In this document: positions 11,982 to 23,940 of the stretch, one piece after another
Position numbering within the stretch: position 1 is the stretch's first letter
Layout: every line of letters starts with the position of its first letter
Assembly (NCBI GenBank): GCA_029706075.1
Contig: JAINUG010000114.1
Coordinates: 620,001 to 684,000 of the forward strand
Direction of reading: 5' to 3'
Length of the DNA stretch: 64,000 nt
Origin: Aldrovandia affinis
Lineage: Eukaryota; Chordata; Actinopteri; Notacanthiformes; Halosauridae
Notes under the pieces: generated by a model
Databases searched by the model: none
The model's input: only the letters and a program-made list of their open reading frames with translations
What the model was told of the DNA's origin: nothing
Position numbers and translations under genes: made by a program

Positions 11982-12024
11982 CTTGCAGGAAAGGGAAAAC
12001 GGGGTACCTAAGCATGGTTGCCAT
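11982..12024 (-). CDS. FAM107B: FAM107B upstream exon encoding an N-terminal leader
   Basis: On the minus strand an ATG at 12024 (context gtaaagATGG, with a second ATG three codons later) opens 14 codons reading MATMLRYPVFPFLQ. It ends in a consensus donor, CTGCAAG|GTAAGTG, with one base left over. Joined to the exon at 10603 this makes an Asp codon and stays open for 18 more codons to the classical FAM107B start. The predicted product is therefore FAM107B with a 33-residue leader. Conserved phase, the absence of stops and the strong donor support it. Alternatively the exon is 5' UTR and translation begins at 10547. Confidence 0.7.
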
Positions 12025-12235
12025 CTTTACCGTTGGCTGGGAATACGGTTAAGACAAAGTCTTTACTCGTATATTTTGCTCGCAAGAAGCGTCTGCTATG
12101 AGTTTCAAGGAGGATTAAAACGTCGCTGCTGTCTGCACTCTCCCTAGCTCTACTTCATTATCTAACGATGCCCAGAGGCTAGCTAATCACACAGCTGGAT
12201 GACGCCCGCACTATTCATATATGGATGCATTACTC
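12025..12235 (-). promoter_or_regulatory. FAM107B: Probable 5' UTR and core promoter of FAM107B
   Basis: The sequence upstream of the leader ATG holds, on the minus strand, ccatatatgaata near 12216-12228. It could serve as a TATA element and is one base away from an SRF-type CArG box (CC-A/T6-GG). It lies about 200 bases upstream of the ATG. The transcription start cannot be fixed from sequence alone. Confidence 0.35.
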
Positions 12236-13150
12236 CAACTTTTCCACTGTCCAGTATAGAGGTGAGCCAAAACCAGGATGTACACCTCGATGCATGTGCG
12301 TGCTCGAAAATTCTTTCAGGTAGGCTAATAAAAATGCCTCACATTTGTGTATTTCGGGCAGTTTCGAAACAAAAAGAAACAAATTACCTTTATGTTTGAG
12401 CTAACAGCTCACTGTGTCACTTTGCCCCTCGATTTTAACACAAAATATAACAGATATGTTCATGATTCATGTAATCATTAACATCTTAAAGAAATACAGT
12501 TTATAACATATTTTCTACACAAATACCTGATTCGACACCTGATTCCATGATTACGTTCAATGGGATTGGTGATTTTGCAGAAGGCGCAAATCTTATTTCT
12601 GCCGCTGTGGTGTTGGACTAGGGTTGTTTGACAAATAAATCATTCAATGTCAGTCTTAAGTTCTACGTTCTGTCTAAATAATAAAACTTCCAAAATGCAT
12701 TAGGCTTCATTGATAGCCTACAGGAAACTGGGGAAATGAAACGGTTTTAATCAAGAGGAAGATGTAGCTACGTGTCAAGTAACCATACAGCCTATTATCA
12801 ACTACATTTTCTTGACTAAAACGCTGCCCTAAATTCTGTTTAAATTATGTCCTTCATAACATAAAGAGGCCAATGAACGGAATCACTCATAGCGTCACTA
12901 AACTTATATAGGTAGCCTATAGCTAAGAAGACGCTTCTGACTTCATAACATCCTCCATCTCCCATCCAATATCCAGACTGTGTGAAAACGTGGATTTGGG
13001 GCGCATGTTTTATGCATACGAAAATTCCAAATTGATTAGACGACTAAAAATTAAGGACGACCTTCGATTTCCAATGGTCGTCCTGCTAACGACTGTGAAT
13101 TTGGGATTTTTATATATTTTTAATTAGCTAACTGGAACTATTTATGTTTT
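12236..13150. other. Upstream flank of FAM107B, nothing recognised
   Basis: AT-rich sequence without a supported ORF. A small perfect hairpin (gacgacc...ggtcgtc) lies at about 13056-13083. Confidence 0.5.
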
Positions 13151-13154
13151 ACAC

Positions 13155-13720
13155 TCACATCGTAACAAACACGTCACGTGTAACATCGCCGCCCCATCTA
13201 GTCCACCTTCCTTGTGTATTGTGTTCATCCCGTTCCTTGCGTTCATGTCTTGTCTTTACTTTTACTTTTCTTTTGTTTTAGGCTGGGTGTGGCTTCCTTG
13301 CATTCCGCACTCAGTTCTCTTTTCCCCTTGTTAGATTCAGCCTATCACACCTACTCCCCAGCACATTCTGCAAGCTGGAATCAATCTAGTAATTTCGCCC
13401 TTGTTTCTCTCCTATTTAAGTTCAGCGCTCACACACTCCAGTGCCAAACCATACTCTAGAATTTGTACTGCTCTAGTTTGGTTCTGTTTATCTGTTTTCC
13501 ATTTTTGCCATTTGTATTTTGTTTGTTCTTCAGTCTTTTTGTAGCCCGTCCAGCCTGTTCTGTTTTGCCAGCTTCCTGCCTGCTCTCTCCCATCTCGTTC
13601 CTGCCTGCCGTTCCCGTCCGTCAGCCCTGACCCTGACCCTCTCCTGCCAGTCTGATTCCCCAGTCTGTTCCCTCCAGTTACCTTTTGTTGTATCCATCCA
13701 GTGATCATGCATTTATCACT
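13155..13720 (+). mobile_element. Possible solo LTR (Gypsy-like composition)
   Basis: Composition and order resemble the U3-R part of the Gypsy LTR at 46330-47013: a C/T-rich run, a TATA-like cctatttaagttcag at about 13413, then a long pyrimidine-rich stretch with many cctgcc words. I could not fix TG/CA ends or a target duplication, so the borders are approximate. Confidence 0.35.
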
Positions 13721-13740
13721 TATCAAGCCTTGAATTAGCA

Positions 13741-15287
13741 AGCAATATCCGTGAACACTAGCTAGCTAGTTCATGTCTATATTCAGTTCAGTGAGCCCTC
13801 GCTGAAAAATCGCTGTGATTTTCCTGCAGTGATTTCTCATCTCCGTCCTACAGTCCAAGCACAAATCATTCCCACATCCCTGCTCGGTTAAATCTAGGAA
13901 TTATTAGCTAGCTATTACGTTAGCTTCCATACCACACTCTAGTTGGGAATTGAAAAATCTCTCTTGTTCAAGTCCCGACTGGAGTTATGATATGTTATGA
14001 TATACTAGACTAGAGCACTAGTCGCTATGCCACCTGCGGGCACCCGTCAGAGCTTCACTGCTACACAATCCCATGAGCACACGTTGCACAAGTCAAATAT
14101 AAATATCCATGTAGAAAATAAATAACGTTAACCGTCGTGTCTATCTTTGGGCTACATACGACGTAGTGATCGCATTTTCAAAGATGTGGAGATTTATTGA
14201 GTGTGCAAGTCCACCCCCCACTAAAAAGGCTAAAACCAAAGAAGATCAGCGAAAATATGATTCAGAGAGCAGAGATCGCAATTTCCAGGAAAATTGGAAG
14301 GTGAATAGACCAAGGACAAGTAACTTTTAAGAAGGACAAGTATATTTTCTAAGATACTTGCCCTTTGACAAGTATGACTTTTTGCCCCTGCCCAATAACC
14401 CTCAATGACTTGGTCTGCACACACAGATGTAATTTCAATAGAATTTCTCACGTGGATGCTACATGTAGGTTCTGGAAGACGGCCATGCGTCTCAATGAAG
14501 CTTGCCTGATTTTCTAGTTCTAATGAAAGGCATTATGTCAGAGATTCTTATCTCAAAGTTGCTCTGTCACAAGACAAAAACGGATGACTTGCTGTGCCGG
14601 TAGCGTGCCATGCAATACACACGCGCACATGAAATGTAATGAATTGCAGAAGCTTTGGAAAAAATGTAGCCTACTCGTGTGATGGTGTTTTAATTACTTT
14701 CTCAAATTAATTATGTCTTCGAGCGTCAAGCCATATGTAAAGACAGATAGCCCACCATTGAAACACTAATTGAACAGCATTGTAATTGGTTTTATGATAA
14801 TTAGTTTACGTAAGTACACATTCTATTTATTTATTTTAGTAATGTACTTATTTGTTTTGCTGTACATGTAGTTGTTTAAATTTATATTTACGAAAGATAC
14901 CACACAAATTCAAGTTAATGCAGGGGATTTAATATGGCTGAATTGAAAGTTGTTTTAAATACAAAAGCTAGCATTTCATCCAGTTAAATAAATACAGTTT
15001 ATTACTTTTTAATAATGCTAAACTCATCAAAAAAATACAGGAAATATTTTTTCCATTAAAAAAAAATGCACCGCCATACCTAAGTTTACAGAAATACTTC
15101 CTGATTGATTTATATTTAAATCATATTTGTATTCAAAAATGTATACTGTTCAGTCACATCAGAATTCCACTCAGCAGCGCCCAATGCATGAATCTTTGTC
15201 TTGTATCCACAAGAGGGCACTACACACTTCTGCAAAAACCCAAAAACTCAAACGGCTAAGATGTACAGTAACTGTGTGTAGGAGAGT
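13741..15287. other. No gene or recognised repeat
   Basis: AT-rich intergenic sequence. Short open frames are present but show no family resemblance that I can support. Confidence 0.5.
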
Positions 15288-15441
15288 TGGGGTCAATTTC
15301 ATTTCAATTCAGTAAATTCAAGAAATGACTTGAAATTCAATGTGAATTGAAAAATGGCTATAATGTTCTATGGGGCTTTAACAATTAAAGAATTGAATTT
15401 CAATTCACTTCCTGAATTGACTAAATTGAAAATGGAATTGG
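15288..15441. mobile_element. Fold-back MITE rich in AATTCAATT words
   Basis: The left end ggtcaatttcatttcaattc pairs imperfectly with the right end (complement ccaattccattttcaattta). Inner blocks (attcaatgtgaattgaa and gaattgaatttcaattc) extend the fold. No coding capacity. Confidence 0.6.
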
Positions 15442-15660
15442 AAACACTTCTGGTGTGTATACAAGATGTAACATAAAATAGTTTTTCTACAAACCTCCAT
15501 AGAGAAATTGCATGGCTTTGCAGGCTTTATAACATATCTGAAACATTAGGGCATGGTTATACAATTGTCAAACTGATATACTAATAAACGTGTTGTTTCC
15601 AAAGGCCCTTGACCTTTCAATCCTTTTAACTTCACTGTATCACAGGAATGGATGTATATA
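15442..15660. other. Spacer between MITE and Tc1
   Basis: Nothing recognised. Confidence 0.4.
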
Positions 15661-15689
15661 CACTACCGGTCAAAAGTTAATCCTAAACT

Positions 15690-16650
15690 AGCTCGATGGA
15701 TTTTAAGTCTGGAGACTGTGCTGGACATTCCATGATTTGAAGCCTACCATCTTGTTCTTTTCTTCTAAGGTAGTTCTGACATAGCCTGGAGGCAAGGCCG
15801 TAACCATGGAGTCAACATTGGGGGGGACCAAATCAATTTATTTATATTTTTTATATCAGCTAGGCTATATATTGGGGGGGACATTTTGAGCATATCTGAA
15901 TATATATATGGTAATTTCGGCCTTGCCTGGAGGTATGTTTTGGGTCATTATCTTGCTGTAGGATGAACCCCTGACCAACTAGGCGTAGATCAGAGGGTAT
16001 TGCATGGTGCTGCAAAATGCTGTGGTTCAGGGTGCCAGTCACTCTGTGCAAGCCACTGACTCTGGATCCAGCAAAAGAGCCCCAGACCATCACGCTTCCT
16101 CCTCCATGTTTGACAGTTGGTGTCACACACTGAGGACCATCCTTTCGCCTACTTGACGGCCTACAAAAAAACCTTTCAAAATTTCAAGATTTCAAATTTT
16201 TATTCATCGGTCCATAAGACCTTCTTCCAGTCTTCATTAGTCCATTGGTGGTGCTTCATGGCCCAGGGAAGCCTCCTTTTCTTATTTAACCATCTTAGCA
16301 ATGGCTTTCTTACTGCCACTCGACCTGTCAAACCTGCAGCTCTAAGTCTTCTCTCCACAGTTGAAACTGAGACTTCCTTACTTTGACCAGTGTTAAGCTG
16401 TGCTTAAAGCTGTTGTCCTGTGAGCCGCCTATCATGCAAGCTGTTGACAGAAACTTGTCTTCTGATTTTGTTGTGGCTTTGGGTCTGCCAGACCTCTTCC
16501 TGTCAGAGTTTCCTCCAGTTTCCAAGTGCCTTTTGATGGTGTAGGTGTACTCACTGACACCATGGCCTTCTTTGCAAATTCTCTAAAGGAAAGACCTACA
16601 CTTTTAAGGGTTATAATGGTCTGTCTGTCTTCTTTTGTTCATTACCTTTT
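15690..16650 (-). pseudogene. Tc1 transposase pseudogene
   Basis: Minus-strand reading gives a helix-turn-helix region near 16648-16520 and the basic GRPR-like linker (RKRSGRPKATTKSEDKFL) at about 16500-16440. The block VKHGGGSVMVWGSF follows at about 16110, then the catalytic Asp block FILQQDNDPKHTS, and then AQSPDLKSIEL with the last Glu near 15690. Several frame changes and the MITE insertion separate these parts. Confidence 0.75.
15793..15925. mobile_element. Short hAT MITE nested in the Tc1
   Basis: Ends caaggccgtaacc / ggtaatttcggccttg are inverted. The perfect 8-bp duplication cctggagg flanks it (15785-15792 and 15926-15933), and removing one copy restores the host Tc1 sequence. Confidence 0.85.
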
Positions 16651-17084
16651 TCTCACAATTATGATAGCAATATACTACTTCCCGCAGTGCAATATTGTCC
16701 AAATAATGCTTCAGAGGGTGTAGTAATACAGTCTGTTCCAACACTGCTTTTATACAGACAGAGGGTTTGTATGTAATCAACCTAAAGTTGGGACACCTGT
16801 AGGAAATGTTTGCATCAACTTTCAAGGCTTAATTTACTTCCTTGGCTGCAGAACAGCTGTAAGTTGTTAACCCATTACTTGTTCCCTGAAAAAGCCATTT
16901 TTTCATAGCTCTGAAGCATACATTATTTTTCAGTTTTTGGTAACCTAAACTTATTTTTTTTAACCTCTGGCATTTTACCGCTTACCTTTCTACCATTTCA
17001 GGTTATTCACTGGACTTGAACTGCTTAAATTTCAATAAAAACTGAAAAAATGGGGGTATTCTAAAACTTTTGACCAGTGGGGTA

Positions 17085-18824
17085 TATGCGTGCAAAACAG
17101 TGAATATAATACTTGGTTTCTATCATTATTATAAAGTTTAAATTTAGTTTGAAAGGCTGATTTCAGGAATGTGAAATAATTGTACCAAAAGGATGGTCTT
17201 CTCCAGCAGACTGTCACTCCAATTTCTAAGAACATCCATTTGTCAACACTTCAATTTCCAAGTATCAATTTGGTTGGAAAACCCACAAGATATGCCCAAC
17301 ACAGCAATATACATTCCCTAAATAGGCCACCCCACAAAAAGAGGTAGTTTGAACTGAATGAAGATTGTTACTATGTATTTCTGTTAGGTCTTATGTTGAA
17401 AACCCAGTTCTGACATTCCGTTTGTCCTGTGGGTATGGTTGGAAATAGGAGAAGTGCCAAAACATCTTAACACACCTGGGTGGTACCACTTCACTTCACA
17501 AATAAATATTGTGTTGATAAAAAGGCTAAAGTGTCTGCAGGTAGTTATTCCAATCCATTCCTCATCAAACCTGAGTGACTGTATGAGCACTATAATTATT
17601 TATTTATTTTTACACTGTGTCTGAACAACAGGGAAACAGATATTGAAGTCTGGATCACTGACTCTTACTGTATTACACTGACTGTTCAAGCTTTCACTAA
17701 AGCTCACAAGCAATACTGGCAGCTCTACACATTTAGACCATATGAGGAGTTATCTACAGTAAACAAACAGGGAATCTGTAGTTCCTGATGTTATTATTGG
17801 GCCTACTGTATATCCGGCCTTTAATTACAATGGTAAATTTAGGAAACCATCCAAGTATCTTTTCTGTTTCCAGGGCTACACAGACACACACCCAAATACA
17901 TACACACTCATACACATGCACATACACAAGCATACATGCGCGCACATAAACCAATTGACAAATGGGTGTGCCATCCTCAAAATAGGTAACCCTGGATGAA
18001 CATCAAAGTGTTCAATACATCAGTAGATGGTTAACAAACTGCCCCAGCACTTCATAGATAGACAGATGCTGTCATGCATGCCCACTCTAATGGTCTTTAC
18101 CCTCCTGCATCTGAGAAAATAACACATGGGAGTACAAAGTGCTCAGATTTGGGGGCACTTTTCCCAGAACCATTCCCAGCTGCACCGACCCGGCCCAGAT
18201 GATTCACGAGCAGGGCAAGACCAGAGGCCGCAGGCCTGAGGAACTGGCCCGGCTGTGATCACACTATTTTCCTGCCTCATTAGTGGCACACAGGGACAAA
18301 AACACAGCCAGTGACATTTAACGACTTCCTGTTGCTGGAGATGGGATATAACCCATAGTGAGTACTGTATTTTGCACTGCATCTTTGTCCCAGATAGCAA
18401 CTATCCACTGCTCACAACGGGTCTGCATGAGTTGCATGACATGCCAACAGCCAAAATAGCAAATGGGTAGTATCCATATTATTATAATGTCATACTTTGT
18501 ATTGTGAATCACACCAGGCTTTTGTCACGGATGAACACAGTTCGTAAATGATAAGCAGAAATATATTTTCATTGTATGACTGCAATATGACCACACAGAT
18601 AAAGTCTATACAGAGGCTAAAGGATGAGACCATCAACTCCAAAACACACTGCTGCTGTGGTTACAGCACACAATGTGCCCTGTATTTGAACACAGAGCTC
18701 GTAATTGAATTAGTACAGAAAATGACTAATAGCCCTCTTAATCTGTAAGGCCCAGCCCCCATATTGTGTACTTGCAAGACGGTAAACAGTGCAGCTCATT
18801 AGAAGCTGAGGTTTAAGAGGAGTT
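17085..18824. other. Intergenic, nothing recognised apart from CA-rich DNA
   Basis: A CA-rich low-complexity patch lies at about 17875-17945. There is no supported gene. Confidence 0.5.
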
Positions 18825-18903
18825 TCAGGCCATGTCCTCACTAATGCGGATATATTTGAAAAGGCATCTTTTTTTCTCCGATTTGGTCTTCCGTCCACAC
18901 TAA

Positions 18904-19652
18904 AGGCCTAAATATACTTCACTTCAAATACACGTACGTGTACATAAAATGGCCGCCACACGTATCCTGTGGTCATTTGGTGCAGCTTGTGCACGTCCTC
19001 AAGAATTAACGTTATGTGTACGCGAGCAAAAATACAGACATAAATCGTGGGGCAGTATACCTTAAATGAACTCATATTTCAGCACGGCCCATATAGCTTT
19101 GCACACCTCACTTACTATGCAACCAACTGTTGCAGATCCAAGTTTGAAACTTGCTTGCTGGCTGATACCCGATGCAAGAAAGCAGAGGGTGACGGCAAGC
19201 CGCTCTGCTTCACCCACTGGCACACTTTGCGTGTTTTGATGTGTAATGAGCGGGGCCACCCGATGAAGTAAGCCATCAAATGTCCTGGCGGACATACAGA
19301 AATACTGACAATGCCTTTCATCGTCAATTTCTCTCATCGGTAGAACAAGAGAAATGTACTCTCCGTCGTTACGCCAGGATACATTTAATGGTCTAATATA
19401 CCATCTCCATTGTTGGCACCGCTGCCGTCTTCTCAAGATATAGAACAAAGCAATCTCCTCCACTGTCGCCATGGTTACTGTTATCGTAAGTAGTTGCCAA
19501 CGTATTTTCGGCTCTGACCTGCCCCCTCCTGGATATAGCTTTTAACCTCCGGACTGACGTAAAGTACACAGTGGAGTATGTGAACAATGCCGCTCACGTT
19601 GGGTATGCTGCACGTACGGTTACACATGCTTAAGTGAAGTATATTCAGGCCT
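18904..19652 (-). mobile_element. PIF/Harbinger transposon, internally deleted
   Basis: Inverted ends aggcctaaatatacttcactt / aagtgaagtatattcaggcct with a perfect 3-bp TAA duplication (18901-18903, 19653-19655), the PIF/Harbinger signature. It retains the N-terminal part of the transposase on the minus strand. Confidence 0.85.
19062..19472 (-). pseudogene. HARBI1-like transposase fragment
   Basis: 136 residues: a basic start, then RPLNVSWRNDGEY, DDERHCQYFCMSARTFDGLL, ERLAVTLCFLASG and VSEVCKAIWAVL. This is the N-terminal pattern of Harbinger transposase/HARBI1. The DDE nuclease core that should follow is missing, because the element ends. The product cannot be catalytic. Confidence 0.8.
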
Positions 19653-20182
19653 TAAGATGGCGTCTTCGTCCACCGAAAACAGACCTTTTTGAAGACACTC
19701 TCCTAGGTGGATACATTTTAAAATGCCAATCTCGCATAGTATAGACAGGGAAGACGGAGGGTTTCAAAAACGCTGACGTATGATTGTCATGTGACCAAGC
19801 TGTAGCCAAAACATTCAACATGGCGGGCGAAGTTGTGCAAGTGCTGTTCTCTCTACTATCTAATTTGATTGCTTTATTGAAGTTAAACATAGCTTTGTAT
19901 AATGTACAAGCAGCATTCCTACGTAAGAGACAAAGCACTTTATATTCACAGCTGCTGTGCAACGGATCTCCACGAGGACAATGGCTTTATAAAAATACAA
20001 GGAATGGCGATTTTGGATAAGGTTTCCTGCGCATGCCCATGAAAGAAATGTAAGCATTTCTGGCATTTCAGTATGGACGGCCAACTTTTCGAAATGTTGT
20101 GAAAACACTAGAGTGGACGGAAACATTTTGACATGAAAACTGCATTTTTAAATGTATCCGCATTAGTGTGGACATGGCCTCA

Positions 20183-23157
20183 GAGTACCCCAGGGTCACT
20201 CTCCCACCTGGAAAGTGTACAGAGCTCCACATAACTGGAACCCCCCCTTATTCCTTCACCGACTCCTACACGTCACATGTGTCAGCATCCTGCCCAGTCA
20301 GGCCCCTCTGTGCACAGCCCAGGGGACACATCAATAGCTTTCCAGGACTGTATATCCTGCTATTCCAGGAAACACCATTAATGGCACTTTAAGGCAGAGG
20401 TTTACTGCTTGTGCAAATTCTTACCAATACTTCCAGGAGTTCAGTGGCAGACTACAAATGCTGATTGCATTCCTGATTATATTGCACAGTAAATTAACAT
20501 GAGAAATGGTCGGTGACCTTTGCATAATAACAAAGACCCTGTTTGGAACATAGATGTCATGTGTCCGCTCCCCTCATACTGCATGTGCCTTGCTGCAAGG
20601 TTTCCATGCCGGAGGTCCCCTCTGTGGAAATTTAAGTGACAGAGGATATGACATCATGTTCCGAAGCCACTGGGTGCTGGAGTGGAGGAAAGCCAATCTA
20701 AATGTAATGTCAACATGCAGCTGTAGGACTCACATCCTGAGCTGGCTGACCTACAGAGCCCCTCAGAGTCAAGATGGTGGCCTTTCACTAGACCGTCCAG
20801 CCCCTTCACCCCCACCGCATCTGCCATTCCCAGTGCCCTGCAGTCCCAAACTGGCATTCTCAGGGCAGGGGGCAGCTCTTACTCACAACTGCTTCCAGAG
20901 GGGGAATGGATGGTGGTCAACTAGGCCATTTCTCCCAGCATTCTATGTTCCAGCCCTGCAATGCTGGATCAGGAGGATAAAGACTGGTCTGCAGAGCCAG
21001 TTAACCATAATGGGTCATTCTGACCCCCTTTTGCCAAACCTCTGCACTTCCAGAGAAGAACAAATGGATACCTTCCAGATAGATTTTTTTGAGATTTCTA
21101 TTTGGTATTCCACCACCATTTCTTGATCCCCAAACGGCCAAGCCCAATCACAACTGTTGGCTTGTCCCATCACAACATTCTCCATCACTTTTGTGTGTCA
21201 AACCTTGATTTGTTAGTACAAACAGGGACAATGATAAAGATCTAGCAGTTTTACAAGGTGTAAAGTACTTGGATATTTAAACTCTGTTGAATAAATAGGC
21301 CACACAAAACGGAGATTAAAATGAACTAATGCTATATAGACCAAGATGCATCTCCATTTGTCTCCTTCCTGTAGTCAAGCTAAAAATAAAGAACAAAATG
21401 TTTTAATCATGGTTTTTGCAGCATAGTTTTTCAAACCAGACAACTAATTGAAAAACAAACCTTGTTCCATAAAGCCCACTCTCTGAAAGACAAGCTGAAA
21501 TGATACGAAAGAGGTGCAGACGCAGCAGTTTATTACAAGAGTGCTCTGTGCTCTACGCAAAATACATGCCTCTTTACTGTACCAGTGATGAGTAGGCCTA
21601 CACAACGAGACTGCTTTCTAGTACCTAACCCAAGACACTGCTGCCCTCTCCCTGGGTGTGGCCATGGAGCTGACACCAGCTCTTTAAATAATTATGGAAC
21701 TTCCTCTGACTGTCCTTATCATTACTGGGAAACATGTCATCACATGTGAAATGAGATGGGTCAAAAACAGACAAATGTACAGTGGCTGCAATTTCATTGC
21801 TCATGTGAAAAACAAACGGTTTCATGCAAGAAACCATCACGATGCTGAGGGGACCGCGAATTACACAAGACCAATGGATGCAGATGTGTTTCATGTACAT
21901 TATTGTATTCCCGTAAACCCGTAGTATGAAGAGAAACTACTTTTGTTTGTTTCTTTTAAAAATACATCTCTAAACCCTTTTAACCTTGAGAAAAATGGCA
22001 AAGCACATAGATAGGCTGAAACAACTTTAATAACTAAATTTGCCAGGTCATTATCGTTCTGTATCTTGAGGGGCTGGAGGCTGGAGTGGGGCCACCGCTG
22101 CCCCGCTGTACGGCAGTGCACCCCGTGCTTCGGATAGTTATGATGTCTGTAAGGCAGGAGAGGACGACACACTCCCCTTTGTTCCCGGAGTTAACTGCTC
22201 CTCTCGTTAGAGAAACGGAGAGGAACAGGAAAGAGCAGCTGGCTGCCTATTACACCGTCTGACCTCCTCCACGCTCTCCTGTTCTAAACAGTTTAAGCTC
22301 TATCGAGAGACACAATCTGGAGTCACCCCGCCCCCCACCCCCCAGCGACCACAGCCCCACCCCAATAGCCCCCTTTCACTAGCTCTGTCAAAATGCCTCA
22401 CTCTCTCTTCATAAAAGACTCATAAAGCATCAATGACCAAAGAGGGAGGTGAGGAGGGCACTAATTAAAAATAAAAGCATTGTTCTGCTTTGCTCACAGA
22501 GAGATTGGGATGGTTCTATTGCTGGCAAAGGAAGCTCTGGGTCCATTCAATAGCGCAAGTTTATAAAAGATGTACCCTCAATGAGCTGTTGTCAATGGAA
22601 TTGCATATCGTTCCACATCAGTACGGAAAAGCATTTGGGGTTCTGCAACTGGAAGACCTGCATCCCATGGAGACTGAATGTTTAGTGTTGGCAATGTATC
22701 ACTGGGGGGCGCTAGTCTAAGGAAGTAAAATGACCCGGTGTACTGTACCTCATGTGTATGCACTCATGTGATGCTGTAAATAATCAAACAATTCCTGTGC
22801 AAACATTCCTAACAGGGACTGGGTTTCTAAACCTTCACAAAGAAAACTTGACCTGAAATACATCTATTCCCATTTTGCCACAAAAGTGAAATATTTTGCG
22901 AAGTAACCTGTTTACACTATAAAGACCACAAGGATCACAATTCAGAGTGGAACTCGACTGAATGCTTTCTGTGCCCAGGAAATGTGTTAGTTCCTCCAGA
23001 AGTGATTATTAACATAAAACATGGCATGAACGTGGATGTTCAATATGAAACAGAGATTAATAGAGTACAGAGAGAGAACACAAAAACTCACAAGGACTTC
23101 CTTTGTGTGGAGGTGCACGCAGACTAAAGTTACGGCTTTGACCAAATAAGCTCAATG
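20183..23157. other. Intergenic, nothing recognised
   Basis: About 3 kb of sequence without supported repeats. The longest open frame (20554-21126, plus, 190 codons) is proline-rich at random and shows no motif or splice context. A C-rich patch lies at 22325-22375. Confidence 0.45.
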
Positions 23158-23430
23158 CATACCTGCCAACATTGATACTTGAGAATACAGGGTGGGGGTT
23201 GCGTTCTGCAGTAATTACAATTCAGGATTTTTTTTAAAGAAACTGGCACATTCTAAACCATTGCCAATAATGCATTTGGCCATTGATTTGCATTGCAAAA
23301 TAATTGAAAATTCAGCAATCGCGGAAATACAGGGGGGAAATTGGGGGGAAATCACAATAGGGGAGCAGTTGGGGAAATTGGTCTAAAATACAGGAGATTC
23401 CCCACAAAATGGGGAAAGGTGGCAGATATG
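23158..23430. mobile_element. Probable hAT-like MITE
   Basis: Inverted ends catacctgccaac / ggtggcagatatg (11 of 13 match). The interior has repeated 'aatacaggg...gggg' blocks. No clean target duplication was found, so the borders are tentative. Confidence 0.45.
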
Positions 23431-23744
23431 TCACAATTTAAGTCTAACCAGGCTTTCAGTAAACACATTTCCTTTCAAAACCGCAAGACAGTAAAGCAGT
23501 AAATGGCTGCTGTTTGATTTGGACATACATCTCTGGTGCAAACTCTCCACCTGAGAACTGCCCTGTACATCCTGTACTGAACTGTGTCACATTTACATGA
23601 TCAACTCTTCAACCAGGTCACTGGGGTCAGACAAATTACCCTGGTGGATGGAAATGAGCCAGCAACAGAATACTTTTGTAACCACATGCATACATCCAGG
23701 CTGTGTGTACATGGAAATGCAGATTGATTATTTTAACCTCGCTT

Positions 23745-23940
23745 AACTAGGTAAAAGAGGCAACCATGTGGATCGAGCACGCGTACGTGGGAGGCGGATG
23801 TTCTTGCTGGCAGTGAAATGCCGAGGATGAGTAGGCAGCTCCTTTGGAAGACCCAAGTCTCCCTGGAAGAAGAGATCTTGTATCTCAATGGGACCTTCCT
23901 GTATAAATAAAGGATAAATAAATAAAATAAATAAAAGACT
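23745..23940 (+). repeat. LINE/SINE 3' tail with (AAATAAAT)n end
   Basis: gtatctcaatgggaccttcc followed by tgtataaataaagg and then repeated AATA units is a familiar fish retroposon 3' terminus. No coding part is retained. Confidence 0.5.

Larger units (their letters stand above)
15661..17082 (-). mobile_element. Tc1-like transposon, degenerate, with nested MITE
   Basis: Inverted ends cactaccggtcaaaagtt (left) and aacttttgaccagtgggg (right), flanked by TA on both sides (15659-15660 and 17083-17084). The minus strand carries a broken transposase. A 133-bp hAT MITE with its 8-bp duplication has inserted at 15793, so the original length was about 1.28 kb. Confidence 0.85.
18828..20179. mobile_element. 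TIR DNA transposon (outer), interrupted by a Harbinger element
   Basis: Ends ggccatgtcctcactaatgc and the complement of gcattagtgtggacatggcc, flanked by TCA on both sides (18825-18827, 20180-20182). Without the inner element it is about 600 bp. The 3-bp duplication and length fit a Harbinger-type or similar non-autonomous element. Its plus-strand ORF at 19784-20020 has no domain I recognise. Confidence 0.7.

Noticed and set aside
14184-14330. Short frame with a Lys-rich start and DRNFQENW, resembling the N-terminus of a TTF-type hAT transposase
   Set aside because: Too short, no zinc-binding residues, no inverted ends or target duplication around it.
20554-21126. 190-codon plus-strand frame
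   Set aside because: No motif, no splice context, irregular composition; likely non-coding.
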